Under the pieces are notes generated by a model. It was not told the DNA's origin, ran no database searches, and saw nothing but the letters and a program-made list of their open reading frames with translations. Below, one piece after another: positions 53,700-62,015 of a DNA stretch of 64,000 bases; the stretch's first letter is position 1; every line of letters starts with the position of its first letter. The translations under genes were made by a program, and so were the position numbers. Source of the stretch: Paenibacillus thiaminolyticus (GTDB lineage: Bacteria; Bacillota; Bacilli; Paenibacillales; Paenibacillaceae); contig NZ_CP041405.1 in the NCBI RefSeq assembly GCF_007066085.1, positions 2,976,001 to 3,040,000 of the forward strand, written 5' to 3'.

Positions 53700-54400
53700 C
53701 GGTGTAGAGTCGAAGGAGGTCGGCTTGTGCCTTCCTCCGTCCGCTCGTTCAAACGGATCATGCAGTTTTCCCGCAATCCGCTTTCCTTCATGTCACCCTC
53801 TGGGTGCAGTCCGTAGGTTCAAGTCTGGTAATAACGACAGGAGGTTTACCAATTTGTACTTGGAGTAGAAGACGGATTCATGCAACTTTTTCCATCCCAT
53901 GTTGCGCCAGCGTTTAAAACGGTGACTCCATATTCGCCGAATAATCCAGCGTTGGATTCGATTGAAGAGCTTTCTTACGTGGGCTTTACGGAAGTAGTTG
54001 CCCCATCCCCGTATAACAGGGTTGATGGAGTCAATGAGTTCAAAGACGGTGAGTGGAATTCGTATGTGCGTTCGGGCTCGAATGGTGTCCTTAAACGACT
54101 GGATCGATTTGTCCTCGTGAAAAGCATAGATGTTCATCTTCGGTTGCTTTTTCACCTTTTCCCTCGGTAACGACAGTCCTGTGAACATAGGAGAATTTTC
54201 GTTTTTGAAAAGGACAGGAGTCCGTCGGTTCGTCCCTGCATGCTGTACATAGCCAACCTTGAACGGCATTCGCTCCGCCAACGATTTCGGCATCCTCCCG
54301 AGCAGCATACGCCGAACATCGCAGAACTAGCCTCATCGGTATAACCGTCTTGCTCATGTTCGTTCACCTGCTGTTCCCGCAGACGCAGTCCTCGCGCGGG
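53700..54400 (-). mobile_element. Group II intron remnant: deleted RT, maturase domain, DV-DVI
   Basis: On the minus strand, intron RNA-like sequence (about 54200-54400) runs directly into the C-terminal thumb/maturase part of an intron-encoded protein (53793-54200: LTVFELIDSINPVIRGWGNY, FNRIQRWIIRRIWSHRFKRW). The reverse-transcriptase palm is missing. After the stop comes a domain V-like hairpin (AAGCGGAT and ATCCGTTT arms around GGGAAAACT) and a domain VI-like hairpin. The element is an internally deleted, non-functional intron. Confidence 0.7.
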
Positions 54401-54433
54401 CTAACTCTTCACATTGATTTATCGATAAGTGTT

Positions 54434-54478
54434 CAAAAAAATAAAGGCCCCAGCCAAAAAAATCCTTGGCTGAAACCA
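54434..54478 (-). terminator. Terminator of the ASCH gene group
   Basis: On the minus strand the arms CAGCCAA and TTGGCTG are followed by a GC-rich stretch and TTTATTTTTTT, just after the ASCH gene stop at 54493. Confidence 0.75.
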
Positions 54479-54492
54479 TTTGTTCTTCAACA

Positions 54493-54906
54493 TTACAAAA
54501 CTAATTGAAGTTCCTTCCATTCCTCATCTGCAACATAACGATACGACTGCGGAGCTACGAAATGTCCAAAAACCTCTTCCGGTTGAACAGGGTTTTCATA
54601 TTCCCGATATTCCTTAATTTGAATTGCATAACCGGTTTCTCTGTCTGAAAAATATTGCATGAAAAAGTCTTTAGAAATTCCTGATTCATTGTGAGTCCGA
54701 TCCCATAGCGCTTGAGGAGTATCAGATATAATATAATCAAATGTAAATTCTCCGACAATCATCCCTACTGGCTTCGTGCAGTAAATGATGACGGACTCAA
54801 CCTCTTTCTTAAAAATCCTCTTCCGGTTTTCGAAAAGCTTCTTACCATTTACAATCTGCTCCACAAACTCAGGTCTAATCGATAACAATACTTTCAAGTA
54901 CTCCAC
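54493..54906 (-). CDS. ASCH-domain protein
   Basis: The 137-residue protein matches the ASCH fold: it starts KVLLSIRPEFVEQIVNGKKL, continues FENRKR with the conserved Arg/Lys region, and then VIIYCTKPVGMIVGEF. ASCH domains are PUA-related and predicted to bind RNA or modified nucleotides; many act next to acetyltransferases. The GTG start at 54906 overlaps the end of a 54-codon ORF upstream by 32 bp, so the genes look translationally coupled. It is the last gene of a minus-strand group with a P-loop ATPase and a GNAT-like gene, both frameshifted. Cellular role unknown. Confidence 0.78.
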   Translation of the reverse strand: MEYLKVLLSIRPEFVEQIVNGKKLFENRKRIFKKEVESVIIYCTKPVGMIVGEFTFDYIISDTPQALWDRTHNESGISKDFFMQYFSDRETGYAIQIKEYREYENPVQPEEVFGHFVAPQSYRYVADEEWKELQLVL

Positions 54907-55039
54907 CTTCTTCTAGTATACGAACAAACTGTTCATCCATGATTTGAAAGAAGCCCCAATAAATGTTGCAGTCAATCCCAATCTGCTCAATAAGCTTCTG
55001 ACGAATCAATCGTTTGCTTAATGCTGCATTATATGTCAT
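54875..55039 (-). CDS. 54-residue ORF between GNAT and ASCH genes
   Basis: Starts at ATG 55039 (MTYNAALSKRLIRQKLIEQI) and ends at TAG 54875-54877, overlapping the ASCH start. It is predicted helical, with an amphipathic N-terminus and an acidic C-terminus (ILEEGGVLESIVID). The tight packing with its neighbours supports a real small gene. No family recognised. Confidence 0.5.
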   Translation of the reverse strand: MTYNAALSKRLIRQKLIEQIGIDCNIYWGFFQIMDEQFVRILEEGGVLESIVID

Positions 55040-55041
55040 TT

Positions 55042-55927
55042 TTATTGTATAGCACCCGCCGCGGTTATACCAATATTGTAAATCATTCGATCAAATACAC
55101 TATATTTTGTGGCATAAGAATAAAATGCTTCAAAATTTTCGAATTCGGTTTGGTAACGGACTTCCTCCACTACGCATACAGAACTGACGACAGAACTATA
55201 CTCTGCTTTTTTTCCTTCATCCTTGGTTCGATACATGAACAATATATCTCCTCTTACCAGAGGAAACACTTTCATCCTGGTTACATATATCTTGTGAATG
55301 CTGTTCGTGTATGAGACATCTTCTAGGATGTTGAGGTTCTCATTTCTTAAGATAGAGTCTGGGAACATGACGGAATGATATTGAGGATAGATCGAAAGTA
55401 TGTATTTGTTATTGCCTTTTATCGAAATCAAAGGATAATCCGTTAATATTTCGCCCGTAAATGTGGTCAGAGACTTTACAAACACCAACTCAGTTCCGTT
55501 TACTGTTACCTTTACTCCATGGCGTGAAAACCCATACTTTTCGAACAGATCCACGAGTGCCTTATGCTTTTCAAATACAGTGACTCAACATTGTTCTACA
55601 CCCATTACAATTGCATAATCGATGGCCTTTTTTTATAAAACGTTCGCCTAAGCGTGTACCGTGTGGATTTATTTTGAGCGTACCTATCTTCAGGAGGCGC
55701 TTACCGGAGATGACGGGTTCTACATCTGTAATGGGTCCTGATTCAACTTTAAAATAAAGAAAGCCTTGAACAAATCCGTTTTCGTAATACAGATATGCCT
55801 CTTCATCTCCCTTTCGTTCAAACCAAGCTGCAAATTCCCGATAATCGGACTTCAGAGAATCAAAAAAGGGGTCATTCAGATTAACCTCTCTAAACTTCTT
55901 CCGTTCAAGTATTCCGCTCATAGAGTC
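55042..55927 (-). pseudogene. GNAT-like acetyltransferase with frameshift and stop
   Basis: Joining the frames 55571-55942 and 55042-55554 gives one protein of about 290 residues. The first half (MSGILERKKFREVNLNDPFF, LLKIGTLKINPHGTRLGERF) has the GNAT acetyl-CoA loop region RLGERFIKKA, and the next part reads VDLFEKYGF, the usual GNAT beta6-7 segment. The C-terminal half (DILFMYRTKDEGKKAEYSSV) looks like a PUA/EVE-type small domain. Two lesions separate the halves: an A7 run near 55636 that should be A6, and a TGA where Tyr or Trp would be expected (VEQC-stop-VTVF). Either the gene is decaying or the sequence has homopolymer errors. The substrate is unknown. Confidence 0.65.
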
Positions 55928-56449
55928 CCCTCCTTGTAACATTCGCTTACGAAACCGCTCAAATCAAACGTACTGGTGGGAGTAATAATACTAAAAGGGC
56001 AACTCAATTTTCCCGACACGTATTGAGCGTATTCCATTTCTGCATTTTGAAACTTCTCTAGAAATGATAGGTCATAATGCTGAGCATCTCTAGCACCTAA
56101 TCTATCGTAAATGGAACACACATCATCCTTTAGAAGAATTATTCCAGATGGGTTAATATCTGCGAATGTTTGATACGGTACCCTTTCAACCGCATTTCCT
56201 TTATTTACAAGGTAAAAGTGCCCGTCTAATAAAAATCTCTGGGACGCGCAGATACGCCTCACGGCGGAAAGAATCAACAGTTGGTTATCCTCAACTTGAT
56301 CCACTCTCTTGTCAAGTGTAAATAACTCGTTTCTTTCTTGAGCAATTAGCGTACTTGCAGAGTAATGCGCTATACCTACATGAGTAGACCTTTCTCTACA
56401 CCAGCTTGTTTTGCCGACACCGTGTAGTATGTATATTGTTTTTTAGCAT
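55918..56449 (-). pseudogene. Small P-loop NTPase with start-proximal frameshift
   Basis: About 175 codons encode a kinase-like P-loop protein: IYILHGVGKTSW carries a shortened Walker A, followed by RICASQRFLLDGHFYLVNKG, resembling small AAA/adenylate-kinase-type ATPases. The likely ATG at 56449 is out of frame by one base relative to the Walker A; an A5 instead of A6 run there would restore MLKTIYILHGVGK. Its end overlaps the GNAT-like start by about 10 bp, so these genes form one unit. It abuts copy 2 of the ~100-bp repeat. Confidence 0.6.
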
Positions 56450-56454
56450 TTTAA

Positions 56455-56554
56455 AAGGGAGCCACGAATCAATCCCTCGGGCTCCCTTCTAGATGCTGAA
56501 AATCATTCATCTTGCATTTCGGTTCATGACATCTTTTACTGGTTCATGACTTTT
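56455..56554 (+). repeat. Directly repeated ~100-bp element, copy 2
   Basis: The same hairpin (GGGAGCC and GGCTCCC) and the same following blocks as at 6161-6256, in the same orientation. This copy has two clear direct repeats, GGTTCATGACAT and GGTTCATGACTT, followed by GGACAAG twice (56560-56592). Spaced short repeats near an end resemble multiple transposase-binding sites of Tn7-, IS21- or Mu-type elements. No transposase gene is attached. Confidence 0.7.
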
Positions 56555-56589
56555 TTATACTGGGACAAGTGAGGGTTCTTCGCGGACAA

Positions 56590-56855
56590 GTTTATTCGTA
56601 TAGCTAGAAAAAACAACTGAATACTAAGAGAAGTTACTGACCATGTTGGGCAACACCTACGGATAATAAATTTGAATGATTCGGGGGTTGGGGTCATTTA
56701 ATCCAAACTTCTCTCATAATTTACCGCTTAAACTAACGGATACGAAGTTAAACATAAGGGCTCCACATATTAGTTATAAATAATATGTGGAGCCCTTTAT
56801 TTTTTGATGATTCTTGAATTTAGGACTTGATAATGAAAAGTCGGGAATATAGAAA
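56590..56855 (+). terminator. Strong terminator (56758-56805) in otherwise empty DNA
   Basis: GGGCTCCACATATTA and TAATATGTGGAGCCC form a perfect 15-bp stem followed by TTTATTTTTT on the plus strand. No intact plus-strand gene precedes it. The rest of the interval has no supported feature. Confidence 0.7.
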
Positions 56856-56971
56856 TTGTCTAACATGATTCTATATAACAAAGTCATTATTCATAAATTT
56901 TTTATTATAGATGCCCATTCCATTCAAAATAACGGTATATTAGATAAATTATCTGAAAACGGGAAAGTCAT

Positions 56972-57133
56972 ATGCATAGATCGAGCAGGATTCGATACAA
57001 TAAAGAGCATGATCCACGTAATTATTTATATCGACAGTATGTTAAGTTCTTGGAAAAATACAAACCTAAGTTATTTGTTTTTGAGAATGTACCCGGCATT
57101 TTAAATGCTGGAAATACAAGAAGCCAAGCATAA
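56972..57133 (+). pseudogene. C5-cytosine DNA methyltransferase fragment
   Basis: About 53 codons read YNKEHDPRNYLYRQYVKFLE, KYKPKLFVFENVPGILNAGN. ENVPG is motif VI of C5 methyltransferases, and the preceding block fits the segment after the catalytic PCQ loop. Both the N-terminal cofactor region with the catalytic Cys and the target-recognition half are missing, so it is inactive. Confidence 0.75.
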
Positions 57134-57518
57134 TATGCAAAATGACTTTAGAAACGGCAAAATCAGAAGCTTAGATGACCGAGAGGTAATATAAAATGCT
57201 CTTATCACCGTCTATGTTCGGTGCTTCACGAGATTCTGATTAATCGCTATTATTTAAAGGTGTACGGTTTTATTAAGAAAGTTCGCAAAAACCTTGCACC
57301 TGATTAAATGTCATAATCCCATTTCCTCATAGTTTTCTTTGAGTATCTCATGATTTCTCGCGTTTATGCATTATTCAGCAAGTCCTACTTGTATAAACAA
57401 TAATTCACAAAAATAGAACCTCCTCATTAAAGGGAAGTTCTATTACTAAAATTTAAACTCTAAGTTTTTCTAAAAAAACCTTTTTCCAATAAAGAATGAA
57501 AAATATCTCTAAACTCTC
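57134..57518. other. AT-rich intergenic with a minus-strand hairpin
   Basis: A hairpin with arms AATAGAAC and GTTCTATT (57412-57444) lies here. No gene is supported. Confidence 0.35.
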
Positions 57519-57710
57519 TTGCTAAAACAAAGAGTTACACTAATTGATCCAAATAACACAAGTAAAACAATGGATGAACTTAAATATTTTTATGATGAAT
57601 GGATAAGACTAGCTCGATTGTATAAAAATCTTTATTACTATGTAGGTTATAGTAATCCTGGTTATAAAAACAAGAGGATTCAAAGATTATTGAAGACATA
57701 CGCCCGTTAG
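57519..57710 (+). CDS. Possible small protein or C-terminal fragment
   Basis: 63 codons from a TTG with no ribosome-binding site; the sequence has coding character (MDELKYFYDEWIRLARLYKN) and a basic C-terminus. It is followed by a perfect 14-bp inverted repeat (GAAACAAGGAACAG, 57719-57756). It may be a remnant of a longer gene. Not recognised. Confidence 0.3.
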   Translation: MLKQRVTLIDPNNTSKTMDELKYFYDEWIRLARLYKNLYYYVGYSNPGYKNKRIQRLLKTYAR

Positions 57711-57718
57711 CGTAATAG

Positions 57719-57758
57719 AAACAAGGAACAGCTGCCGTGGCAAACTGTTCCTTGTTTC
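57719..57758. terminator. Strong hairpin between convergent genes
   Basis: GAAACAAGGAACAG and CTGTTCCTTGTTTC form a perfect stem with a 10-13 base loop. There is no clear T-run on either strand, but its place between the plus-strand ORF and the AraC-family gene stop suggests a bidirectional terminator. Confidence 0.55.
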
Positions 57759-57828
57759 GTTGAGCTATCGTTCCCAGTTAGTTGAAAGTCCCCTCGTAGG
57801 AACCCTTATTTTTCCTCCCAGCAACCAA

Positions 57829-58725
57829 TTATACTTTGTGTACCGCAAACCAAAGTTCGATATAATTGAGACCGTCTTTTGTGCCGTACATTTCAAACTC
57901 TCCCCCGTCCACCTGCTCGTAGCCAGACGTCGGGAGCCATTCGGTGTAAAAGCGGCGGTAAAGCGTCTCAATTGTCTCTCCGAACTGATTCCATGGGTGT
58001 GGATCCGACGGGAAAATCGCCCACGTATGCGCGGGAATAGTCACCGATGTATACCCATCCGTGTCGCTGGCTTCATCTTTAAAGGCACACAGCATGTATG
58101 GGAACGTTTCTGGTCCAGTCTTCCGGTAGCTGCACACTGCATGCACGGGATGCAGCTCCCGGCTGACGAATGATGGCAAAGTGCCCGCACGCGCTTCTAG
58201 CTGCTTAAAATCGCCGTTCGCATGGCTCTGTTCCCATAGCTTAGCTGGTGTCTGCGGCTCCTCACCGCCCCCATCGGTTTGGAATATGCCTTCAATACCG
58301 AACACCTCAAAGCTTTCCTTTGTCTCGATCCGATAATTCATAGCCTCTGCTCCTTTGATCGTAATTAGAAAGGATAGACGGGGATAAGCTTTGAGCTCAA
58401 TCCCGTCCTGACGGGCCATGGCTGGCGTGATTCCATGCAGCGCATGGAAAGCCCGCGCAAATGAGACAGGTGATTCGTAGCCATACTTCAGTGCAACATC
58501 GATTACTTTTGCAGCCCCACCGTGGCGCAACTCTAACGCGGCAAGCGTCAACCGTCTCCGCCTAATGTACTCTGCTAGTGTCACGTCCGTAATGAACGAG
58601 AACATCCGCTGGAACTGGTATGACGAACAGCAAGCCATTCGGGCCACCTCACTCAGCTTGATTTCCCCGGTTAGATTTGCTTCAACATAGTCTATTGCTC
58701 GATTCATTCGCTCCAGCCACTCCAT
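57829..58725 (-). CDS. AraC-family regulator with GyrI-like effector domain
   Basis: From ATG 58725 the protein has about 298 residues. The N-terminal ~105 residues form the double HTH of AraC/XylS regulators (LSEVARMACCSSYQFQRMFS, later VIDVALKYGYESPVSFARAF). The rest is a GyrI/Rob-like small-molecule binding domain (YRIETKESFEVFGIEG, WAIFPSDPHPWNQ, GEFEMYGTKDG). Such proteins sense cationic or amphipathic compounds and activate efflux or modification genes. The site AGGAGGG precedes two adjacent ATGs (58728 and 58725); the second has better spacing. Its target is not evident from the neighbours. Confidence 0.87.
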   Translation of the reverse strand: MEWLERMNRAIDYVEANLTGEIKLSEVARMACCSSYQFQRMFSFITDVTLAEYIRRRRLTLAALELRHGGAAKVIDVALKYGYESPVSFARAFHALHGITPAMARQDGIELKAYPRLSFLITIKGAEAMNYRIETKESFEVFGIEGIFQTDGGGEEPQTPAKLWEQSHANGDFKQLEARAGTLPSFVSRELHPVHAVCSYRKTGPETFPYMLCAFKDEASDTDGYTSVTIPAHTWAIFPSDPHPWNQFGETIETLYRRFYTEWLPTSGYEQVDGGEFEMYGTKDGLNYIELWFAVHKV

Positions 58726-59026
58726 CATTCTCCCTCCTCTCTTCGAATTAAGCATAGCAGCTTCGGCCTCCCGCATCGCAACCATTTGTGCCCTAAAAAG
58801 TTGCTTGACCCTCGATGTTCCGAACGCCCCGACGTCCTACGTAGTTTGTTTGGAAGAATGCCGGCTGCCGCATTCCAGTTACTTTCTTTAGCTATAGTGT
58901 CCCGTTGGCTGAATCAGTTAAAAATTCACATTAATAAAAAGCTTCCATTGTATAGAGTCTTCTTTCATCTATATTAAGCACAGCAATAATATAGCTCCCA
59001 TCTGCTTTTTTCTCTGTGAAGTATAG

Positions 59027-59929
59027 TTAATCATGATTAAATTTCACCGGATTGTCTAGGAATAGCTTCTCATATCGTTCGTATTCTTGGTGTAGATTTT
59101 GTATTTGCTTTTTGTATACATTTATATGATCTGATACAATGCCACCACTGTTCTCAATCTTTCTCCAATCATTTTGCTGAATGAGTTTTTCAATAGCCAC
59201 TTCATTATAGTCGGATATTAAGTAATAGTCTAAATCCCGACCACCGTTATGAAAAACGGTAGTAACCTTTTCTGACGGAGGTGCTTCACTGTTATTTATC
59301 GCATCAAAAATATGAGGCGCAACAAAACTTACGTTATTCGGATTCAAGTCTGCTTTCGCACTTAAATAGTAACTATCGTAGATCCAATCTAAGTTGAAAA
59401 ATAAGTTAGACGGCTTTATGTCGTCTATTACTACCCCCCAATCCATTCCCTTCTCTTCAAAAAAACGACGCTCGATTTCAAGTTTCTGCAATGTAGCAGT
59501 TGTAAGTTCCATTGTAGGTTTAACAGTACGTATAACATCTCGCAAATCTTCTGGATGCTTCTCTCCAAGAATAGTTATATTAAAATCAGTGGTCATGACG
59601 ACCGGGTCTCCATTATCATCGCTCGGATGGGGAACGTTTAGTTCATTCGCAATCTCTATCGTTCTCTCTTTAGGTAAAAGAGGATATTGTTCACGAATAT
59701 CCACGATTCGATCAGAGAATTCTAAAACGAGATAATAGTAGTATTCACCGCGTGACATAAAATGATGAATTCTTTCGGATTTCCATCCTAAATCACGTGA
59801 CCGGACTCCATCTGATGAAAAGTCATAAGTTTTAACATAGGGCTGGTAATCGGCGAAATGGCCCTGCCCGCGTCCTTCTTTTAGACGTCTTTGTTCAATT
59901 TTCCATTGTGGCTGCCCTTTTTTAATCAT
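59027..59929 (-). CDS. tnsA: TnsA-like transposon endonuclease, solitary
   Basis: The 300-residue protein matches TnsA, the restriction-enzyme-like subunit that cuts the 5' ends of Tn7-type transposons. Seen: RGEYYYYLVLEFSDRIVDIR with Glu62, then the family-typical EQYPLLP, HP at 101-102, VMTTDF with Asp115, and VKP with Lys137. In E. coli TnsA the active site is Glu63, Asp114, Gln130, Lys132; the Gln position is Thr135 here. The C-terminal winged-helix part begins near 142 (EIERRFFEEKGMDWGVV). GGAGG precedes the ATG. No tnsB, tnsC, tnsD or tniQ gene is present. It lies 250 bp beyond the glmS stop and reads away from glmS, exactly as tnsA does at the right end of a Tn7 insertion, so it is probably a Tn7-like remnant. 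Confidence 0.85.
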   Translation of the reverse strand: MIKKGQPQWKIEQRRLKEGRGQGHFADYQPYVKTYDFSSDGVRSRDLGWKSERIHHFMSRGEYYYYLVLEFSDRIVDIREQYPLLPKERTIEIANELNVPHPSDDNGDPVVMTTDFNITILGEKHPEDLRDVIRTVKPTMELTTATLQKLEIERRFFEEKGMDWGVVIDDIKPSNLFFNLDWIYDSYYLSAKADLNPNNVSFVAPHIFDAINNSEAPPSEKVTTVFHNGGRDLDYYLISDYNEVAIEKLIQQNDWRKIENSGGIVSDHINVYKKQIQNLHQEYERYEKLFLDNPVKFNHD

Positions 59930-59995
59930 CCAATATTCCTCCTAAAATACTTACTAGAATTAGTATTTACAAAAATAATTTATATAGAACAAAAA

Positions 59996-60050
59996 AACGG
60001 CACAAAAAGAGTGATGTACCTTTCGTACACCTTGCTCTTCTTGTGCCGCG
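59996..60050 (-). terminator. Terminator between glmS and tnsA
   Basis: On the minus strand GGCACAAGAAGAGCAAGGTG pairs with CATCACTCTTTTTGTGCC (one or two mismatches), followed by GTTTTTTTG. It is about 130 bp after the glmS stop and probably ends the glmS transcript. Confidence 0.85.
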
Positions 60051-60179
60051 TGGCTAGAAGCGATACCGTTACCGTCCAAAATAGTTGACGACCGTAACTA
60101 TTACCATTTGAAGTTTTAATAAAAACCAGTTACCAACATTAATGTCTCTGAACAAAAGTCTAAAACTTTATTTTTCTTT
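60051..60179. other. glmS-tnsA junction, possible transposon end
   Basis: Three (G/A)TTACC motifs on the plus strand at 60068, 60100 and 60129 are spaced 29-32 bp. They could be transposase-binding repeats of a Tn7-like right end, but no canonical TGT/ACA terminus could be fixed. Weak evidence. Confidence 0.3.
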
Positions 60180-62015
60180 TTACTCCACCGTCACGCTCTT
60201 CGCCAGATTGCGCGGCTTGTCGACGTCATTGCCGCGGGCCAGGCTCGCGTAATACGCGATAAGCTGCAGCGGCACGACGGCAAGGGCTGGCGCCAGCAGC
60301 GGCAGCGTAGCCGGGACGACGAAGATGCCGTCGACCGCCTTCTGCAGCGCCGGGGCGTTCGCTTCGTCGGTGACCGCGAAGACGACTCCGCCGCGAGCCT
60401 TCACTTCCTTGATGTTGCTCACCGTCTTCTCCAAGAGCGCAGACTGGGTCGCAAGCGCGATGACAGGCACGCCTTCTTCGATCAGAGCTAGCGTACCATG
60501 CTTCAATTCCCCGGCCGCATAGGCTTCGGAATGAATATACGAGATCTCCTTCAGCTTGAGCGAGCCTTCGAGCGCTACGGCGTAATCGAGGCCGCGTCCG
60601 ATGAAGAACAGATGCTCATGACCCGCCGTCTCCTCGGCCACCCGCTTCAGTTCGCCAGCCTGCTCCAGGATGCGCTCGACCTGCTCAGGCAAGGCCTGCA
60701 TTGCAGCAAGCTGCTTCCGGATCCAGGCTTGGTCCTTCGTGCCCAGCGTCTGGGCAGCGTATAAGCTGAACAGCATGAAGGCTATCAGCTGCGAAGTGTA
60801 CGCCTTGGTCGAAGCGACCGCGATCTCCGGACCGGCCCACGTAATGATGGTGTCATCCGCTTCGCGGGCGACCGAGCTGCCGACCGCATTCGTAATGGCC
60901 ATCACAGCGGCGCCGCAGCGCTTCGCTTCCCGCAGAGCGGCAAGTGTATCGGCCGTCTCTCCCGACTGGCTTACCACGATGACCAGCGTCTCCGGGGTAA
61001 TAATCGGCGAGCGGTACCGGTACTCCGACGCGACATCCGTCTCGACCGGGATGCCTGTGCACTGCTCAATGAGGGTCCGTCCGACCAGACCCGCATGATA
61101 AGCGGTGCCGCAAGCGACAATCTGAATATTGCGAATGCTCCGAAGCTTCTCCGCGCTGAGCACATTGAGCTCTGGCAGCTTGATGCCGCTTCGGTCCTCT
61201 GTAATTCTTCCGCGCATCGTATCCCGATACGCCTTGGGCTGCTCATGAATTTCTTTGAGCATGAAATGGTCATATCCGCCTTTTTCTGCAGTGACCGCGT
61301 CCCAATCGACAACAATCATTTCCCGAGAAATAAAATTCCCTTCCAGTGTCATCAATTCGACAGCGTCCCGGGTAAGGACCGCCATCTCTCCGTCATTCAA
61401 AATATAGACTCGACGCGTATACTGTAAAATTGCCGGGATATCCGACCCGATAAAATTCTCGCCATCGCCGATGCCGATGACAAGCGGGCTGGCAAAACGT
61501 ACCGCCACCAGCTTATCCGGCTCGTATTCCGTCAGCACAGCCAACGCGAAGGCGCCGCGCATATGGGAAGTCGCTCGCTGGACCGCCTTGACGATGTCCC
61601 CATCGTACTCCCGGGCGATCAGGTGAGAGATCACTTCCGTATCGGTATCCGACACGAAATGAACTCCTTCCGCGATCAGCTCTTCCTTCAGTTCCATATA
61701 GTTCTCCACGATCCCGTTATGGACAACGGAGAACTTCCGCGAAGCATCTGTATGCGGATGAGAATTCTCATCCGAAGGCTTCCCGTGCGTCGCCCAACGC
61801 GTATGCCCGATGCCGACGCTCCCCTCCAGCGGCTGCGCTTCCAGCCGGGAAGCGAGCACCGCCAGACGGCCTTGGGCCTTGCTGACCTGCAGCCCATCCG
61901 GGGTAAATACCGCAATGCCCGCCGAATCATAGCCACGGTACTCCAGCTTGCTCAGTCCATCCAACAATACAGCTTGAGAATTTCTTGCACCGATATATCC
62001 GACAATACCACACAT
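60180..62015 (-). CDS. glmS: Glutamine-fructose-6-phosphate aminotransferase (GlmS)
   Basis: The enzyme makes glucosamine-6-phosphate from fructose-6-phosphate and glutamine, the first step to UDP-GlcNAc for peptidoglycan. The 611-residue protein has the N-terminal glutaminase domain with nucleophile Cys2 (MCGIVGYIG), followed by two SIS isomerase domains (SQSGETADTLAAL; STKAYTSQ) and the conserved C-terminus LAKSVTVE. The start at 62015 is fixed by the family N-terminus and by GGAGG eleven bases upstream; the longer open frame to 62240 is untranslated leader. It is regulated by the self-cleaving ribozyme upstream. Its 3' end is the classical attachment site of Tn7, which fits the adjacent tnsA. 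Confidence 0.97.
   Translation of the reverse strand: MCGIVGYIGARNSQAVLLDGLSKLEYRGYDSAGIAVFTPDGLQVSKAQGRLAVLASRLEAQPLEGSVGIGHTRWATHGKPSDENSHPHTDASRKFSVVHNGIVENYMELKEELIAEGVHFVSDTDTEVISHLIAREYDGDIVKAVQRATSHMRGAFALAVLTEYEPDKLVAVRFASPLVIGIGDGENFIGSDIPAILQYTRRVYILNDGEMAVLTRDAVELMTLEGNFISREMIVVDWDAVTAEKGGYDHFMLKEIHEQPKAYRDTMRGRITEDRSGIKLPELNVLSAEKLRSIRNIQIVACGTAYHAGLVGRTLIEQCTGIPVETDVASEYRYRSPIITPETLVIVVSQSGETADTLAALREAKRCGAAVMAITNAVGSSVAREADDTIITWAGPEIAVASTKAYTSQLIAFMLFSLYAAQTLGTKDQAWIRKQLAAMQALPEQVERILEQAGELKRVAEETAGHEHLFFIGRGLDYAVALEGSLKLKEISYIHSEAYAAGELKHGTLALIEEGVPVIALATQSALLEKTVSNIKEVKARGGVVFAVTDEANAPALQKAVDGIFVVPATLPLLAPALAVVPLQLIAYYASLARGNDVDKPRNLAKSVTVE

Noticed and set aside
54000..60000. 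Search for tnsB, tnsC, tnsD or tniQ next to tnsA
   Set aside because: None of the open frames or fragments shows a DDE transposase or AAA+ TnsC-like motif, so an active Tn7-like element is not supported.
5434..60077. GTTACCGTCC shared by 5434-5443 and 60068-60077, considered as two ends of one transposon
   Set aside because: Only 10 bases, same orientation and no flanking duplication; chance is a sufficient explanation.
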